From the NCBI GenBank assembly GCA_051881315.1, contig JBJEPQ010000029.1, positions 206,407 through 270,406 on the forward strand: 64,000 nt of DNA, in the 5' to 3' direction. The notes under the pieces are model-generated. The model worked only from the letters and a program-made list of their open reading frames with translations, did not search any database and was not told where the DNA came from. Origin of the DNA: CAG-488 sp051881315 (lineage in GTDB: Bacteria; Bacillota; Clostridia; Oscillospirales; Acutalibacteraceae). Positions 32,130 to 40,906 of this stretch are shown here, piece after piece; positions within the stretch are counted from its first letter, which is position 1; each line of letters opens with the position of its first letter. Made by a program: the position numbers and the translations under genes.

Positions 32130-33308
32130 TTACTGATTGTTTACAATGATATCCTTGATGAACTGAGGACAGACAAGGTCGATCAGTCTTCCGAGGACGG
32201 TTGCGATAACGGGTGAGAAGAGATCCATGATGTAGAAATTGATCTTGAATGAGGAAACATCGTTGTAGGTTACAAGATGTGTGTCGTAATTCTTAACATC
32301 GTTTTCGTCGATCTCAAAAATTCTTGCCGAACGCTCGCCGCCTCTGCCGTAGGTGCTGAAGCCTGTTCCGCCGTTGTAGCCCATCTTGATGCCCTCGTCC
32401 GTAACACCGACAAAGTTGTTGACGTGATCGTGAGCGAAGAATGCGCCGATGATCTCGCCGTGCTCAAGCCATGCCTGATATTCGCCCGTATTACCGTTTA
32501 CGGATTCGGAGCAGGGAACCTCGCCGAGAACGCCGCTTTCAACCTTGTCGTTGAGCTTGTACCACTGACCGTCGTCGAGACCGAAGACGCAGTCCGTATG
32601 ATCCGCGTTGAACGGAACCTTGTCAACAAACTGATAGATCTCCTTAACGGGAACGTGCTGGAAAACAAGTGACGGAACATAGTCGCCCGTTGCAGCCTTG
32701 AGAGCGTCACGGGTGTCCTTGTACCACTGTACCTGCTCGGGCTTGAGTCCCTCATAGCCTGTGAGAAGTCCTTCACCGGAGGCTTTGTTGTTCGAGTCCA
32801 TAACATAGATGTTGAGGGGAACGCTTCTGCCGTCGGAAGATCTGACGGGCAGATAATATGTACCTACGTCGCATCCGTTATTTACGATAGCACAGTTTTC
32901 GTATGACTTGTAGACAGCCATCTGCTCCTCAAGCGGGAAGATATCCTCCCAGTCGTGGTCGTGGTTGCCGAAGGTTGCAACGAACGGAATACCGAAAGAG
33001 TTGATAACATCAAGACACTGTCTGAGACACTTCTCAAGCCGATCTCTTGTTGCACCGGGGAAGAAATCGGTCAGCAGATCGCCTGCCATAACGATGAGGT
33101 CGGGCTTCTCTTGCTCGGCAATCTTCTTGAGATAGCTTGCCTGAAGAACGTCCTTGAGAATTACGTCCTGAGTGTCGTTGATCATCATGATCTTGAATTT
33201 TCCGTCGGAGTTAAATTTTACAGCCGAGCTTGTGTCAACCGCAAAGGTCGGAACAACAAGAAGGGCGATCATAACAACCGAAAGAAGTATGCTTATTACC
33301 TTTTTCAT
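32130..33308 (-). CDS. Secreted calcineurin-like metallophosphoesterase
   Basis: The 392-residue protein starts at ATG 33308 behind TGGAGG and has a clear signal peptide (MKKVISILLSVVMIALLVV, cleavage near residue 24). The dimetal phosphoesterase motifs follow: MMINDTQD (about 42-49), VMAGDLLTD (about 73-81), TFGNHDHDWED (about 110-120), FQHVPV and a late His in FFAHDHVN (about 280-287). The D-x-H variant at the first motif is replaced by N-D-T-Q-D, a form also seen in extracellular phosphodiesterase/acid-phosphatase-like members. The signal peptide is strikingly like that of the ceramidase-like protein at 44.4-46.1 kb. Confidence 0.85.
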   Translation of the reverse strand: MKKVISILLSVVMIALLVVPTFAVDTSSAVKFNSDGKFKIMMINDTQDVILKDVLQASYLKKIAEQEKPDLIVMAGDLLTDFFPGATRDRLEKCLRQCLDVINSFGIPFVATFGNHDHDWEDIFPLEEQMAVYKSYENCAIVNNGCDVGTYYLPVRSSDGRSVPLNIYVMDSNNKASGEGLLTGYEGLKPEQVQWYKDTRDALKAATGDYVPSLVFQHVPVKEIYQFVDKVPFNADHTDCVFGLDDGQWYKLNDKVESGVLGEVPCSESVNGNTGEYQAWLEHGEIIGAFFAHDHVNNFVGVTDEGIKMGYNGGTGFSTYGRGGERSARIFEIDENDVKNYDTHLVTYNDVSSFKINFYIMDLFSPVIATVLGRLIDLVCPQFIKDIIVNNQ

Positions 33309-33338
33309 TGAATATACCTCCATTGTATTTGTAGCTTA

Positions 33339-33367
33339 ATTATACACCAAGGAAAAAGCAAAGTCAA
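33339..33367 (-). promoter_or_regulatory. Promoter for the metallophosphoesterase gene
   Basis: On the minus strand, TTGACT (33367-33362) and TATAAT (33344-33339), 17 bases apart. The 295-base gap up to 33603 is otherwise A/T-rich. Confidence 0.75.
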
Positions 33368-33499
33368 CAGAAAGGTGGTTATATACAGCGATTATTTTGT
33401 TTAATTAACAAATAAATCCGCATTGATATACAAAATTTTGGGAATAATATGTAATAATTTAATGCAAACTCAGACAAAAAACAGAATTTGTTAAAAAAT

Positions 33500-33521
33500 A
33501 GACAATGTATACATATTGTCT
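33500..33521. promoter_or_regulatory. A/T-rich dyad upstream of the radical SAM gene
   Basis: AGACAAT (33500-33506) and ATTGTCT (33515-33521) form a 7-bp inverted repeat around GTATACAT. It lies upstream of a possible promoter (TTGACT at 33540-33545). It could be an operator or a weak terminator. Confidence 0.35.
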
Positions 33522-33603
33522 TTTAATTTGATTTTATTTGTTGACTTTATGTCGAAAATATGAGAAAATATAAATCAATTTAAGTTATGAGGTAAAACGT
33601 ATT

Positions 33604-35034
33604 ATGATAAAAGAAAATCTTCAGCGTGCCGGAGTGGGCTTCCTTTTAGACAGACTTCTTCGGTATGTTGACAAAAACCCGAGAAAGAATATCCTCAAGC
33701 TGATTGATCTTGCAGAGAAGTATGCAGGAAATACTTTTCCGAAAAAGACATTTGTAAATTTCCGTAAGGCGATCAATGACGATGACAACGTGTGGTTTAC
33801 CTATGCGATGAATTGGCTCAACGATGTTGACAGGGATTATCTCAAGAAGATGTTTCTTTCCTTTGTCCTCGGCGCAGGTCTTTACGGAACAAAGGCTGTA
33901 AGGGCAAACCGTGAGAAGTACAAGTGCAATATCCCGTGGCTGATGCTCATTGACCCGACGAGTGCCTGCAATATGAACTGCAAGGGCTGTTGGGCGGCGG
34001 AGTACGGTCACAAGCTCAATCTGACCTATGACGAGCTTGACAGCGTTGTCAATCAGGGCATTGAGCTGGGAACACATCTTTATATGTTTACGGGCGGCGA
34101 GCCGCTTATCCGCAAGGACGACATTCTCCGTCTTTGTCGTGAGCATAAGAACTGCACCTTCCTTGCATACACCAACGCAACTCTTGTGGATCAGAAATTC
34201 TGCGAGGATATGAAAGAGGTCGGAAACCTCACGCTTGCTATCAGCATTGAGGGCTCGGAGGAGACTAACGACTCACGCAGGGGAGAGGGCGCATATGCGA
34301 GAACGATGAAAGCCCTTGACCTGCTCAAAAAGAACAAGTGCATTTACGGCCTTTCGATCTGCTACACATCGCAGAATGTTGAAAAGGTTACGAGCGACGA
34401 ATTTATTGACCTTATGATTGAAAAGGGTGCGAAGTTTGCCCTTTATTTCAACTATATGCCTGTCGGTACGGGCGCTGTTGAGGAGCTTATTCCCACTCCG
34501 GAGCAGAGAACTCATATGTACTATTGGCTCAAAAAGATGAGAAACGGCAAGACCGGCAAGCCGCTGTTTGTTATGGACTTCCAGGACGACGGCGAATATG
34601 TCGGCGGCTGTATCGCAGGCGGCAGGAACTATTTCCACATCAACTCGGCAGGCGATATCGAGCCTTGCGTTTTCATTCATTTTTCGGATTCCAATATCAG
34701 GACGCATACCATTCTTGAGGCGCTGAAAAATCCTCTGTTTATGAGCTATTATCACAATCAGCCTTTCAATGAAAACCACCTGCGTCCGTGTCCGATGCTT
34801 GAAAATCCCGAATATCTCAGAAAGATGATAAAGCAGACGGGAGCAAAATCCACCGACCTTGAAAATCAGGAGGGCGTTGAGCATCTCTGTGCCAAGTGCG
34901 ACAAGTTTGCCGCCGCATGGAAAGAGCAGGCGGACAAGCTCTGGGCGGAGAACAAGCATCCGAATCCCAAAACGCAGTATTACCGTGACACCGAGCAGGC
35001 TATGAAAGAAAAGCTTGACGATCTTGTTAGATGA
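33604..35034 (+). CDS. Radical SAM protein with SPASM-like C-terminus
   Basis: The 476-residue protein has an uncommon N-terminal 110-residue region, then the radical SAM cluster motif C122-x3-C126-x2-C129 within DPTSACNMNCKGCW, and the SAM-binding MFTGGEPLIR (about 160-169). The C-terminal part has further cysteines (GGCIAGGRNYFHINSAGDIEPC, split; then CPM, CAKC), a SPASM-like auxiliary-cluster pattern. Substrate unknown. No small peptide gene of the RiPP-precursor type is evident nearby, so it may modify a protein or small molecule. It is monocistronic, with a strong terminator. Confidence 0.85.
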   Translation: MIKENLQRAGVGFLLDRLLRYVDKNPRKNILKLIDLAEKYAGNTFPKKTFVNFRKAINDDDNVWFTYAMNWLNDVDRDYLKKMFLSFVLGAGLYGTKAVRANREKYKCNIPWLMLIDPTSACNMNCKGCWAAEYGHKLNLTYDELDSVVNQGIELGTHLYMFTGGEPLIRKDDILRLCREHKNCTFLAYTNATLVDQKFCEDMKEVGNLTLAISIEGSEETNDSRRGEGAYARTMKALDLLKKNKCIYGLSICYTSQNVEKVTSDEFIDLMIEKGAKFALYFNYMPVGTGAVEELIPTPEQRTHMYYWLKKMRNGKTGKPLFVMDFQDDGEYVGGCIAGGRNYFHINSAGDIEPCVFIHFSDSNIRTHTILEALKNPLFMSYYHNQPFNENHLRPCPMLENPEYLRKMIKQTGAKSTDLENQEGVEHLCAKCDKFAAAWKEQADKLWAENKHPNPKTQYYRDTEQAMKEKLDDLVR

Positions 35035-35040
35035 ATATAA

Positions 35041-35071
35041 AAAATCGTCCGTCGAAAGCGGACGATTTTTT
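35041..35071. terminator. Bidirectional terminator between the radical SAM gene and trpS
   Basis: 11-bp stem AAAATCGTCCG / CGGACGATTTT with seven or more T following in both directions. Confidence 0.92.
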
Positions 35072-35084
35072 TATTATATTCAGT

Positions 35085-36092
35085 TTATCTGATCTGCCAG
35101 AAACCGACCTTTTTCATAACCTTTGACAAGGTCTTGCTGGCTATATAGGAGGCTCTCTCTGCGCCCTTCTTGGCACAGCTTTCGATGAAAGCCTTGTCCT
35201 TCATTATCTCGTTGAATTTATCCTGAACAGGCTTCACGTCGGCAATAACGCTCTCGGCAACAGCCTTTTTGAAATCGCCGTAGCCCTTGCCGTCAAATTC
35301 GGCTTCGATCTCATCAAAGCTTTTGCCCGTACAGCAGGAATAGATACCCATGAGATTGTTTATTCCGTCCTTGCCGTCCGCATAGCGTACCTTGGCTTCG
35401 GAGTCCGTGACAGCCGACTTAAACTTACGCATAATATCATCGGGTGTGTCGAGGACGAAAACAGACGCCTTGGGATTTGCGTCCGATTTCGACATCTTCT
35501 TTGTCGGATCCTGGAGCGACATTACCTTAGCTCCCGTCTTGCCGATATACGGCTTAGGCACGGTAAAGGTCGGAGAATAAATTCCGTTGAAACGCTCGGC
35601 AATGTCACGGGCGATCTCAAGGTGCTGTTTCTGATCCGCACCGACGGGAACATAGTCCGCCTGATACAGAAGAATATCCGCCGCCATAAGCGTAGGATAG
35701 GCAAAAAGTCCGACGTTTACATTGTCGGCATGCTTTGCGGATTTATCCTTGAACTGAGTCATTCTCGCCGCCTCGCCGAACTGCGTGTAGCAGTTGAGGA
35801 TCCAGCCGAGCTGGCTGTGCTGGGGAACGTGCGACTGAACAAAAATTATATTCTTTTCGGGATCAAGTCCGAGAGCAATCATCAAAGCGTACATCTCAAG
35901 CGACTGCTTTCTGAGCTTTGCAGGCTCCTGGCGGACGGTAATTGCGTGAAGATCGGCAACGGCAAAGATGCAGTCGTTGTCTGTGCTCATCTGCGCCCAG
36001 TTTTTAAGTGCGCCGAGGTAGTTTCCGAGGGTTGGAACGGAAGTCGGCTGAATCATACTCAGCACACGGTCTTTTTTCTCTGTATTCTCCAT
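35085..36092 (-). CDS. trpS: Tryptophan-tRNA ligase
   Basis: TrpS charges tRNA-Trp. The 335-residue class I synthetase has the HIGH-equivalent PTLGNYLG (20-27) and KMSKS loop (KKMSKSD), with ADLHAITVR and the GADQKQH Trp/ATP-binding segment. Start ATG at 36092 after GGAGTG. No T-box leader is visible in the 90 bases upstream. Confidence 0.96.
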   Translation of the reverse strand: MENTEKKDRVLSMIQPTSVPTLGNYLGALKNWAQMSTDNDCIFAVADLHAITVRQEPAKLRKQSLEMYALMIALGLDPEKNIIFVQSHVPQHSQLGWILNCYTQFGEAARMTQFKDKSAKHADNVNVGLFAYPTLMAADILLYQADYVPVGADQKQHLEIARDIAERFNGIYSPTFTVPKPYIGKTGAKVMSLQDPTKKMSKSDANPKASVFVLDTPDDIMRKFKSAVTDSEAKVRYADGKDGINNLMGIYSCCTGKSFDEIEAEFDGKGYGDFKKAVAESVIADVKPVQDKFNEIMKDKAFIESCAKKGAERASYIASKTLSKVMKKVGFWQIR

Positions 36093-36199
36093 TATTATCA
36101 CTCCAAAATCAAGCTGTTTTATATTGTATCATAAAAATCCCGTGTTGTAAATCATTATTATTTGTGTTACAATAATCGGGTATGAACGGAGGCGTAATT

Positions 36200-36859
36200 A
36201 TGGCAAATTTTGATGCGGTTCTTTTTGATTTTGACGGAACTGTCGCCGACACGGGCGAGGGTGTTTTCTTCTGCGTCCGTCATGCGATTGACGTACACGG
36301 ACTTGAACAGCCGAGCGATGAGGAAATCCGTAAATTCATCGGTCCGCCGATGACGGTCAGCTTCCACACGCTGTATCCTTGGCTTACGGACGACGATGTG
36401 GAATCGCTGATGGTGAGCTACCGTGAAAAGTATGCCGAAACGGGACTGTATAAATATTATCTTTATGACGGTATGACCGAGCTTTTGCAAAAGCTCAAAG
36501 CGAACGGCGTTAAAACTGCCGTTGCAAGCTCCAAGCCGCAGGAGGCTCTGACAGAAATAATTAAGGTCAGCGGAATTGATAAATATTTTGACTGCATTGT
36601 CGGTGCGGACAAAAGATATAAGGATTCCGACAAGGCAATGATAGTCAATTCGGCGATCGAGAAAACGGGTGTGACCGACAGGTCGAGGATACTGATGGTC
36701 GGCGACAGGAAGTTTGATATTGTCGGCGCACACAAGGCAGGCATTGTCTGTGCCGCAGTGCTTTTCGGCTACGGAAGCCGTGAGGAATTTGTTGAATATA
36801 AGGCTGACTACATTGTCGAGAGCTGTGAAGAAATTGCAGATATTGTTTTCGGAAGATAA
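36200..36859 (+). CDS. HAD-superfamily hydrolase (Gph-like)
   Basis: The 219-residue protein has all four HAD motifs: FDFDGTVADT (nucleophile D10, acid/base D12), VASSKP (motif II), a Lys near 140-145 (motif III) and MVGDRKFDIVGA (motif IV). The cap domain lies between residues 17 and 80. The family includes phosphoglycolate phosphatases and other sugar-phosphate phosphatases; substrate is open. The ATG at 36200 follows CGGAGG at 36186-36190. Confidence 0.9.
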   Translation: MANFDAVLFDFDGTVADTGEGVFFCVRHAIDVHGLEQPSDEEIRKFIGPPMTVSFHTLYPWLTDDDVESLMVSYREKYAETGLYKYYLYDGMTELLQKLKANGVKTAVASSKPQEALTEIIKVSGIDKYFDCIVGADKRYKDSDKAMIVNSAIEKTGVTDRSRILMVGDRKFDIVGAHKAGIVCAAVLFGYGSREEFVEYKADYIVESCEEIADIVFGR

Positions 36860-36866
36860 CACACTC

Positions 36867-36895
36867 TTGACAAAAATGTGCGTATAAGGTAATCT
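36867..36895 (+). promoter_or_regulatory. Promoter for the lipoprotein gene
   Basis: TTGACA (36867-36872) and TAATCT (36890-36895), 17 bases apart. Confidence 0.6.
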
Positions 36896-36914
36896 TATTG
36901 ATGGTGATTATTAA

Positions 36915-37691
36915 ATGAAAGAGTATATAATGAAAATCATATCTGCGGCAACAGCGGTATGCATATTATTTTCACTCTCTGCGTGCGGAAACAAAACGCC
37001 CTCTCCCGAACAGGAGGAGGAACCGACTTTTGAGAAATCCGCAACGTCTCAGACGGTGAAGATAGCTTCAATACCGACGGATGAAACCGAGCTTGCGGAT
37101 ATGCTCAATGCGGCTGTCAATTATGTAGATCAGTATTGTTATAAATATAAAAAGACGGTAAAATGCGATGCGAGCGTTGACAGCGTCGGTTCGCTTTCAT
37201 CGGTTTCAAATGTTTCCGATGCTTTCGCTTCCGTGTTCGGGGAAAAAGATATCTCCGCCGAATACGATTATAATACGGACAGTAAGCTTTTCGCAAACAA
37301 CTTTGTCAAAGGCCCGATAGATAAGGAATACATTTCCTCAATCAGCGCAAAGCAGGAGGATAACCTTGTTGTTCTCACTGCCGAGCTTAATCCGGAAAGT
37401 GATCCCACCGACGAGAGCGGAATACTCAATAAGCTCGGCGGAGACTATATCAGCGCCGCAAAGGTGACTGCATCGCTTGGAGAATTTAAGTCCACGGCGT
37501 CCTCGGTCAGCGTTTCTGCGGACGGAATAAGCATTACGGCAAGGATAAGCGTTGATGACTCAAGCCTGAAGTCTATGACGGTCAGCTATACCGAGCGTTT
37601 CAACCTTTCGGGAGTAACCCTTGTCAAAATAAAGGGCGGTGCGGTCAGCGGATCGGCAAAAACCGTTGTTGAATACACAAATTTCGGATAA
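36915..37691 (+). CDS. Predicted lipoprotein of unknown function
   Basis: The 258-residue protein has a lipoprotein signal (hydrophobic stretch, then LSACG with the lipidated Cys at about 24), an acidic linker (PSPEQEEEP) and a mature domain of about 200 residues. It shares its general layout with the next protein: N-terminal anchor, low-complexity linker, a helical segment with many Lys, and a C-terminal beta-rich part. Some segments correspond (for example IDDS/MTVSYTERF here and VRVDMPLTVTD there), which suggests a duplicated family, but the similarity is weak by eye. Function unknown. Confidence 0.7.
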   Translation: MKEYIMKIISAATAVCILFSLSACGNKTPSPEQEEEPTFEKSATSQTVKIASIPTDETELADMLNAAVNYVDQYCYKYKKTVKCDASVDSVGSLSSVSNVSDAFASVFGEKDISAEYDYNTDSKLFANNFVKGPIDKEYISSISAKQEDNLVVLTAELNPESDPTDESGILNKLGGDYISAAKVTASLGEFKSTASSVSVSADGISITARISVDDSSLKSMTVSYTERFNLSGVTLVKIKGGAVSGSAKTVVEYTNFG

Positions 37692-37757
37692 AACAGTAGA
37701 AATTTTCATCAGAGTATGATAGAATAAAAATATATCTTATGGGAGAGTGTGAAAACC

Positions 37758-38738
37758 ATGAACAGAAGCTGGAAAAAATTTACAGTAATTGTTTCGGTAA
37801 TGCTTGCCGTAATTATCTGCTGCACGGCATGGAACGTTGCTTTGGATAAAATTACGGGCAGTATTGAGCCTGAAACAAACGTTTCGGATAATAACTATTC
37901 CGATACCGGCAATCAGGTCAATGCCGGTACCAATAATCAGGGCGTTGCGCAGAACGGAACAACTGTCACGAACGTAAACGGACAGACGGTCACTCAGCAG
38001 AACGGTACTGTCGCTAACAATAACAGCGGAGCAAGCAACAACGGCGGCGCAAATAATTCCGCTCAGCCTCAGGCGTCAACCGTGCTCGGATATAACAAAA
38101 ATCAGATTGTTGCATATTATAACACTTGCCTCAAAAGCTCTTATTCTCAGCCAAGAATGACCGACAGAAAAACCGAGCAGGTTAAAATCACTGTTAAGTC
38201 CGTAAAGTTTAACGATGGTGGAACAAACAGTACTGTTACTTCTTTGGCTAATAAAATTGCTTCGAGTAATCAGAAACAGACCGAGGAATCGAAGAGCTTT
38301 ACTAATGGCAGAGCTTCCGACGGTACGGCGGCAAGTACCTATGTTCTTCCTACTAATCTTTCTGCAAGTGGAGTAAAGAAAGCAGAAATTACACAGAATG
38401 GAAGAGGATATCAAGTTAAAATAACTCTTGTTTCAGAAACCTGCGGTCACACTTCAAAACCGCCCTACAATGCCTCCTGCGCATGGCCGCTTGACATCAA
38501 CGAGGTTACAGGCGCATTGAACGGCTTTGCCGAAATCACACAAGCTGAGTTCAAATATCCCGGCACAACCCTCACGGCTAACATCGACGCCGCAGGCAGA
38601 GTGAGCTTCGTTCGTGTTGATATGCCTCTTACCGTTACGGATGGTACAGGTGTTATAACTGCCGCCCTATTTAATGGTAATAAAATTATTGCCTCCGCTG
38701 GAGGCGAATGGATTTGTACCCACACAATGTCTTTCTGA
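37758..38738 (+). CDS. Secreted or membrane-anchored protein with Asn/Thr/Gln-rich linker
   Basis: The 326-residue protein has an N-terminal hydrophobic segment (about 9-30, KFTVIVSVMLAVIICCTAW) acting as signal anchor or signal peptide, then a linker rich in Asn, Gly, Gln and Thr (about 38-108), then a domain of about 215 residues. The ATG at 37758 follows GGGAGAG (37741-37747). The middle (about 38,190-38,420) is more A/T-rich than the ends, a possible sign of mosaic origin. It lies 66 bases after a lipoprotein gene of similar layout. Function unknown. Confidence 0.7.
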   Translation: MNRSWKKFTVIVSVMLAVIICCTAWNVALDKITGSIEPETNVSDNNYSDTGNQVNAGTNNQGVAQNGTTVTNVNGQTVTQQNGTVANNNSGASNNGGANNSAQPQASTVLGYNKNQIVAYYNTCLKSSYSQPRMTDRKTEQVKITVKSVKFNDGGTNSTVTSLANKIASSNQKQTEESKSFTNGRASDGTAASTYVLPTNLSASGVKKAEITQNGRGYQVKITLVSETCGHTSKPPYNASCAWPLDINEVTGALNGFAEITQAEFKYPGTTLTANIDAAGRVSFVRVDMPLTVTDGTGVITAALFNGNKIIASAGGEWICTHTMSF

Positions 38739-38752
38739 TGATAAACTGCTCA

Positions 38753-38785
38753 AACCGACAGCTTTTTCGGGCTGTCGGTTTTTTT
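38753..38785 (+). terminator. Rho-independent terminator
   Basis: 10-bp stem AACCGACAGC / GCTGTCGGTT (38753-38762 and 38771-38780), 8-base loop, then five T after the stem's own TT. Confidence 0.92.
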
Positions 38786-38788
38786 ATA

Positions 38789-38817
38789 TTGACGGTTAGG
38801 CAAAAACAACGTATAAT
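38789..38817 (+). promoter_or_regulatory. Promoter for the GPH transporter gene
   Basis: TTGACG (38789-38794) and TATAAT (38812-38817), 17 bases apart, directly after the preceding terminator. Confidence 0.8.
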
Positions 38818-38846
38818 AAAATAAAAAGCGGCTCGGAGGAGATTAT

Positions 38847-40310
38847 ATGAGTATCAAGAGTATTCTTTCGCCCCCTGACTTTACGACCAAGCTCGGTGAA
38901 CGTGTGAGCTACTGGTCTTACTTTGTCGGTCAGAACATCTTCTATAACGTTGTCACGACCTTTATGGCTACATACCTTATGATGAACGGCATTGACCTCG
39001 GAAAGATCGCTGTTGTCACGCTGATCGTCAAGATCTGGGACGCCGTCAACGATCCGATGTTCGGCATAATATTTGACAAAATCAAGTTCAAAAACGGTCA
39101 GAAATGTCTTCCGTGGCTCAGACTCTCCGTCGGTCTTGTTCCGATCACGACCGTTCTGCTCTTTATCATACCGAGCGGTATGGCTCAGTCAGGTAAGCTG
39201 ATCTGGTTTATGATTGCCTATCTTCTCTGGGATTCGAGCTACACGGTCTGCGACGTGCCGATTTACAGTATGGTCACAACAATGACCGACAATATCAACG
39301 AGCGTAACACGCTTATGTCGCTCGGCAGACTTTTCAGCGGCGCAGGAATGGGACTTTCGGGAATGCTCTGCACTCTCCTTGTCAGCGAGAAGGTCGGTCT
39401 CAGCTTCAGTCCGACCGTCATTCTTCTTTCTGTTTTCGGACTGCTGTTTATGATACCTCTCTGCTTTGCCGGTAAGGAAAGAAACTATCACGGTGAGCTT
39501 GAGGACGAGGCTTTCTCGATAAAGAGAATGTTGATGTATCTTGTTCACAACAAGTATCTGCTGATCTATTATCTCGGCTATCTATTCGCAAACGGACTTA
39601 TGACGGGAAATGCGCTGTCCCTGTTTGTCTCATATTATCTTTTCGGCAGTGCAAATTTCAACATTATTCTCGGCATACTCAGCACTGTTCCGTCAATCGT
39701 CGTCGCCCTGCTTATTCCCGTTGTTTCCCAAAAGTTTGACAAGTTCAAGCTGTTTTTCATCTGCAACACCGTCGCCGCCGTTCTCGGACTTGTGATGTAC
39801 TTTATCGGCTGGCAGAATAAGCTTTTGTTCATCGTGCTGACGGTAATTCGCAGTCTTTTCACAAGCGTTACGGGCACGCTCGGCTTTATGTTCACCCCCG
39901 ACTGCGCCGAATACGGTCAATACAAAACAGGTGTGGACGCAAAGGGCATAACGTTCTCCATTCAGACATTTACTACAAAGATTGCCGCGGCGGTCGCTTC
40001 GTCGCTCGGTCTTGCGATCCTCGGCTTCTTTGACTGGACAAAGATCGAGGCGGAAAGCTTTGCCGATATAGAAAAGCTGAACATCGTGCAGAGCGCAACG
40101 GCTCTCAACGGACTGTGGGTAACATATATTCTTGTTCCGAGCATCGGACTTGCGATAACCTCGTTCATCTATCTGTTCTACCGTCTGCGAGACAAAGACG
40201 TTCAGATTATGGCAAAGTATAATGCCGGTGAGATCACAAGGGAGGAAGCTGAAAATCTCCTCCCGAAATCGCTCAGGTGCGGTTCATTACCCGAAACGGT
40301 AAGGAAATAA
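38847..40310 (+). CDS. GPH-family sugar:cation symporter (MFS)
   Basis: The 487-residue protein has 12 predicted membrane helices and the GPH signature: KLGERVSYWSYFVGQNIFY at the N-terminus, KIWDAVNDPMFGIIFDK after helix two, and DVPIYSMVTTMTDN in the middle. GPH transporters bring in glycosides, pentosides or hexuronides with a cation. No glycosidase is next to it, so the substrate is open. Own promoter and terminator. Confidence 0.9.
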   Translation: MSIKSILSPPDFTTKLGERVSYWSYFVGQNIFYNVVTTFMATYLMMNGIDLGKIAVVTLIVKIWDAVNDPMFGIIFDKIKFKNGQKCLPWLRLSVGLVPITTVLLFIIPSGMAQSGKLIWFMIAYLLWDSSYTVCDVPIYSMVTTMTDNINERNTLMSLGRLFSGAGMGLSGMLCTLLVSEKVGLSFSPTVILLSVFGLLFMIPLCFAGKERNYHGELEDEAFSIKRMLMYLVHNKYLLIYYLGYLFANGLMTGNALSLFVSYYLFGSANFNIILGILSTVPSIVVALLIPVVSQKFDKFKLFFICNTVAAVLGLVMYFIGWQNKLLFIVLTVIRSLFTSVTGTLGFMFTPDCAEYGQYKTGVDAKGITFSIQTFTTKIAAAVASSLGLAILGFFDWTKIEAESFADIEKLNIVQSATALNGLWVTYILVPSIGLAITSFIYLFYRLRDKDVQIMAKYNAGEITREEAENLLPKSLRCGSLPETVRK

Positions 40311-40315
40311 AAAAT

Positions 40316-40348
40316 GCGGTATCAATCTCGTTCTGAGAATGATACCGC
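40316..40348. terminator. Bidirectional terminator
   Basis: 9-bp stem GCGGTATCA / TGATACCGC with inner CTC/GAG pairs; TTAATTTTTA follows in plus and ATTTTTTATT in minus. Confidence 0.8.
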
Positions 40349-40355
40349 TTAATTT

Positions 40356-40778
40356 TTATTTGGTGAAGCTTTCCATACAAGTCCGAATTTCCTTAAAGGC
40401 TTTCAGAGCGTTGGCAGGAAGCATCTGTTTGCTCGATATTTTATACGCTTTCGGCTCGCCGTCCTCGGACACAACGATACGAACGATCGTGATTTCCTCA
40501 TCATTGACAAGGACGGGTTTTTCCGCCCTCGCCGACCAGCGCAACATTCTGTATCGGTCAACAATTCTTGCAACTTCATCAAAAATTTCCGTTCCGATGT
40601 CATAATACTTTTCACGCTCAAAGGTCGCCTGATTGACAACGTTTGAAACGGCAAGCTCGGCGGTGCTTTCACCTGTCTTTGAAGCTCTGAGCGAATATGC
40701 TCCGCCGTCAATTCCGCCGCTGACGGTGTATTCGCACTTGATTATTTCGCCCTTGCGTTCGGTTCTGAATTCTGCCAC
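40356..40778 (-). CDS. Hypothetical protein
   Basis: The protein is 140 residues with start GTG at 40778, behind GGGAGTG. It is soluble, mixed alpha/beta, without signal peptide, membrane helix or motif that I recognise. Segments such as EYTVSGGIDGGAYSLRA and VARIVDRYRMLRW look like ordinary folded protein, and the frame is well used. Monocistronic and ended by the terminator shared with the GPH gene. Confidence 0.55.
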   Translation of the reverse strand: MAEFRTERKGEIIKCEYTVSGGIDGGAYSLRASKTGESTAELAVSNVVNQATFEREKYYDIGTEIFDEVARIVDRYRMLRWSARAEKPVLVNDEEITIVRIVVSEDGEPKAYKISSKQMLPANALKAFKEIRTCMESFTK

Positions 40779-40906
40779 AGTAATCACTCCCGTCAAAATA
40801 TTATTACAATTTTATTCTATCAAAATCGGAAATAAAACGCAACGCATATGGATTGATTAGGTGTAAAAAAACCGTGTGCTTTTTTGTTGCTAATGACGAA
40901 TTGGAT

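Noticed and set aside
36093..36199. T-box or other riboswitch before trpS (also considered before hisS, argS and aspS)
   Set aside because: The spaces are short and the T-box core sequence is not found in any of them.
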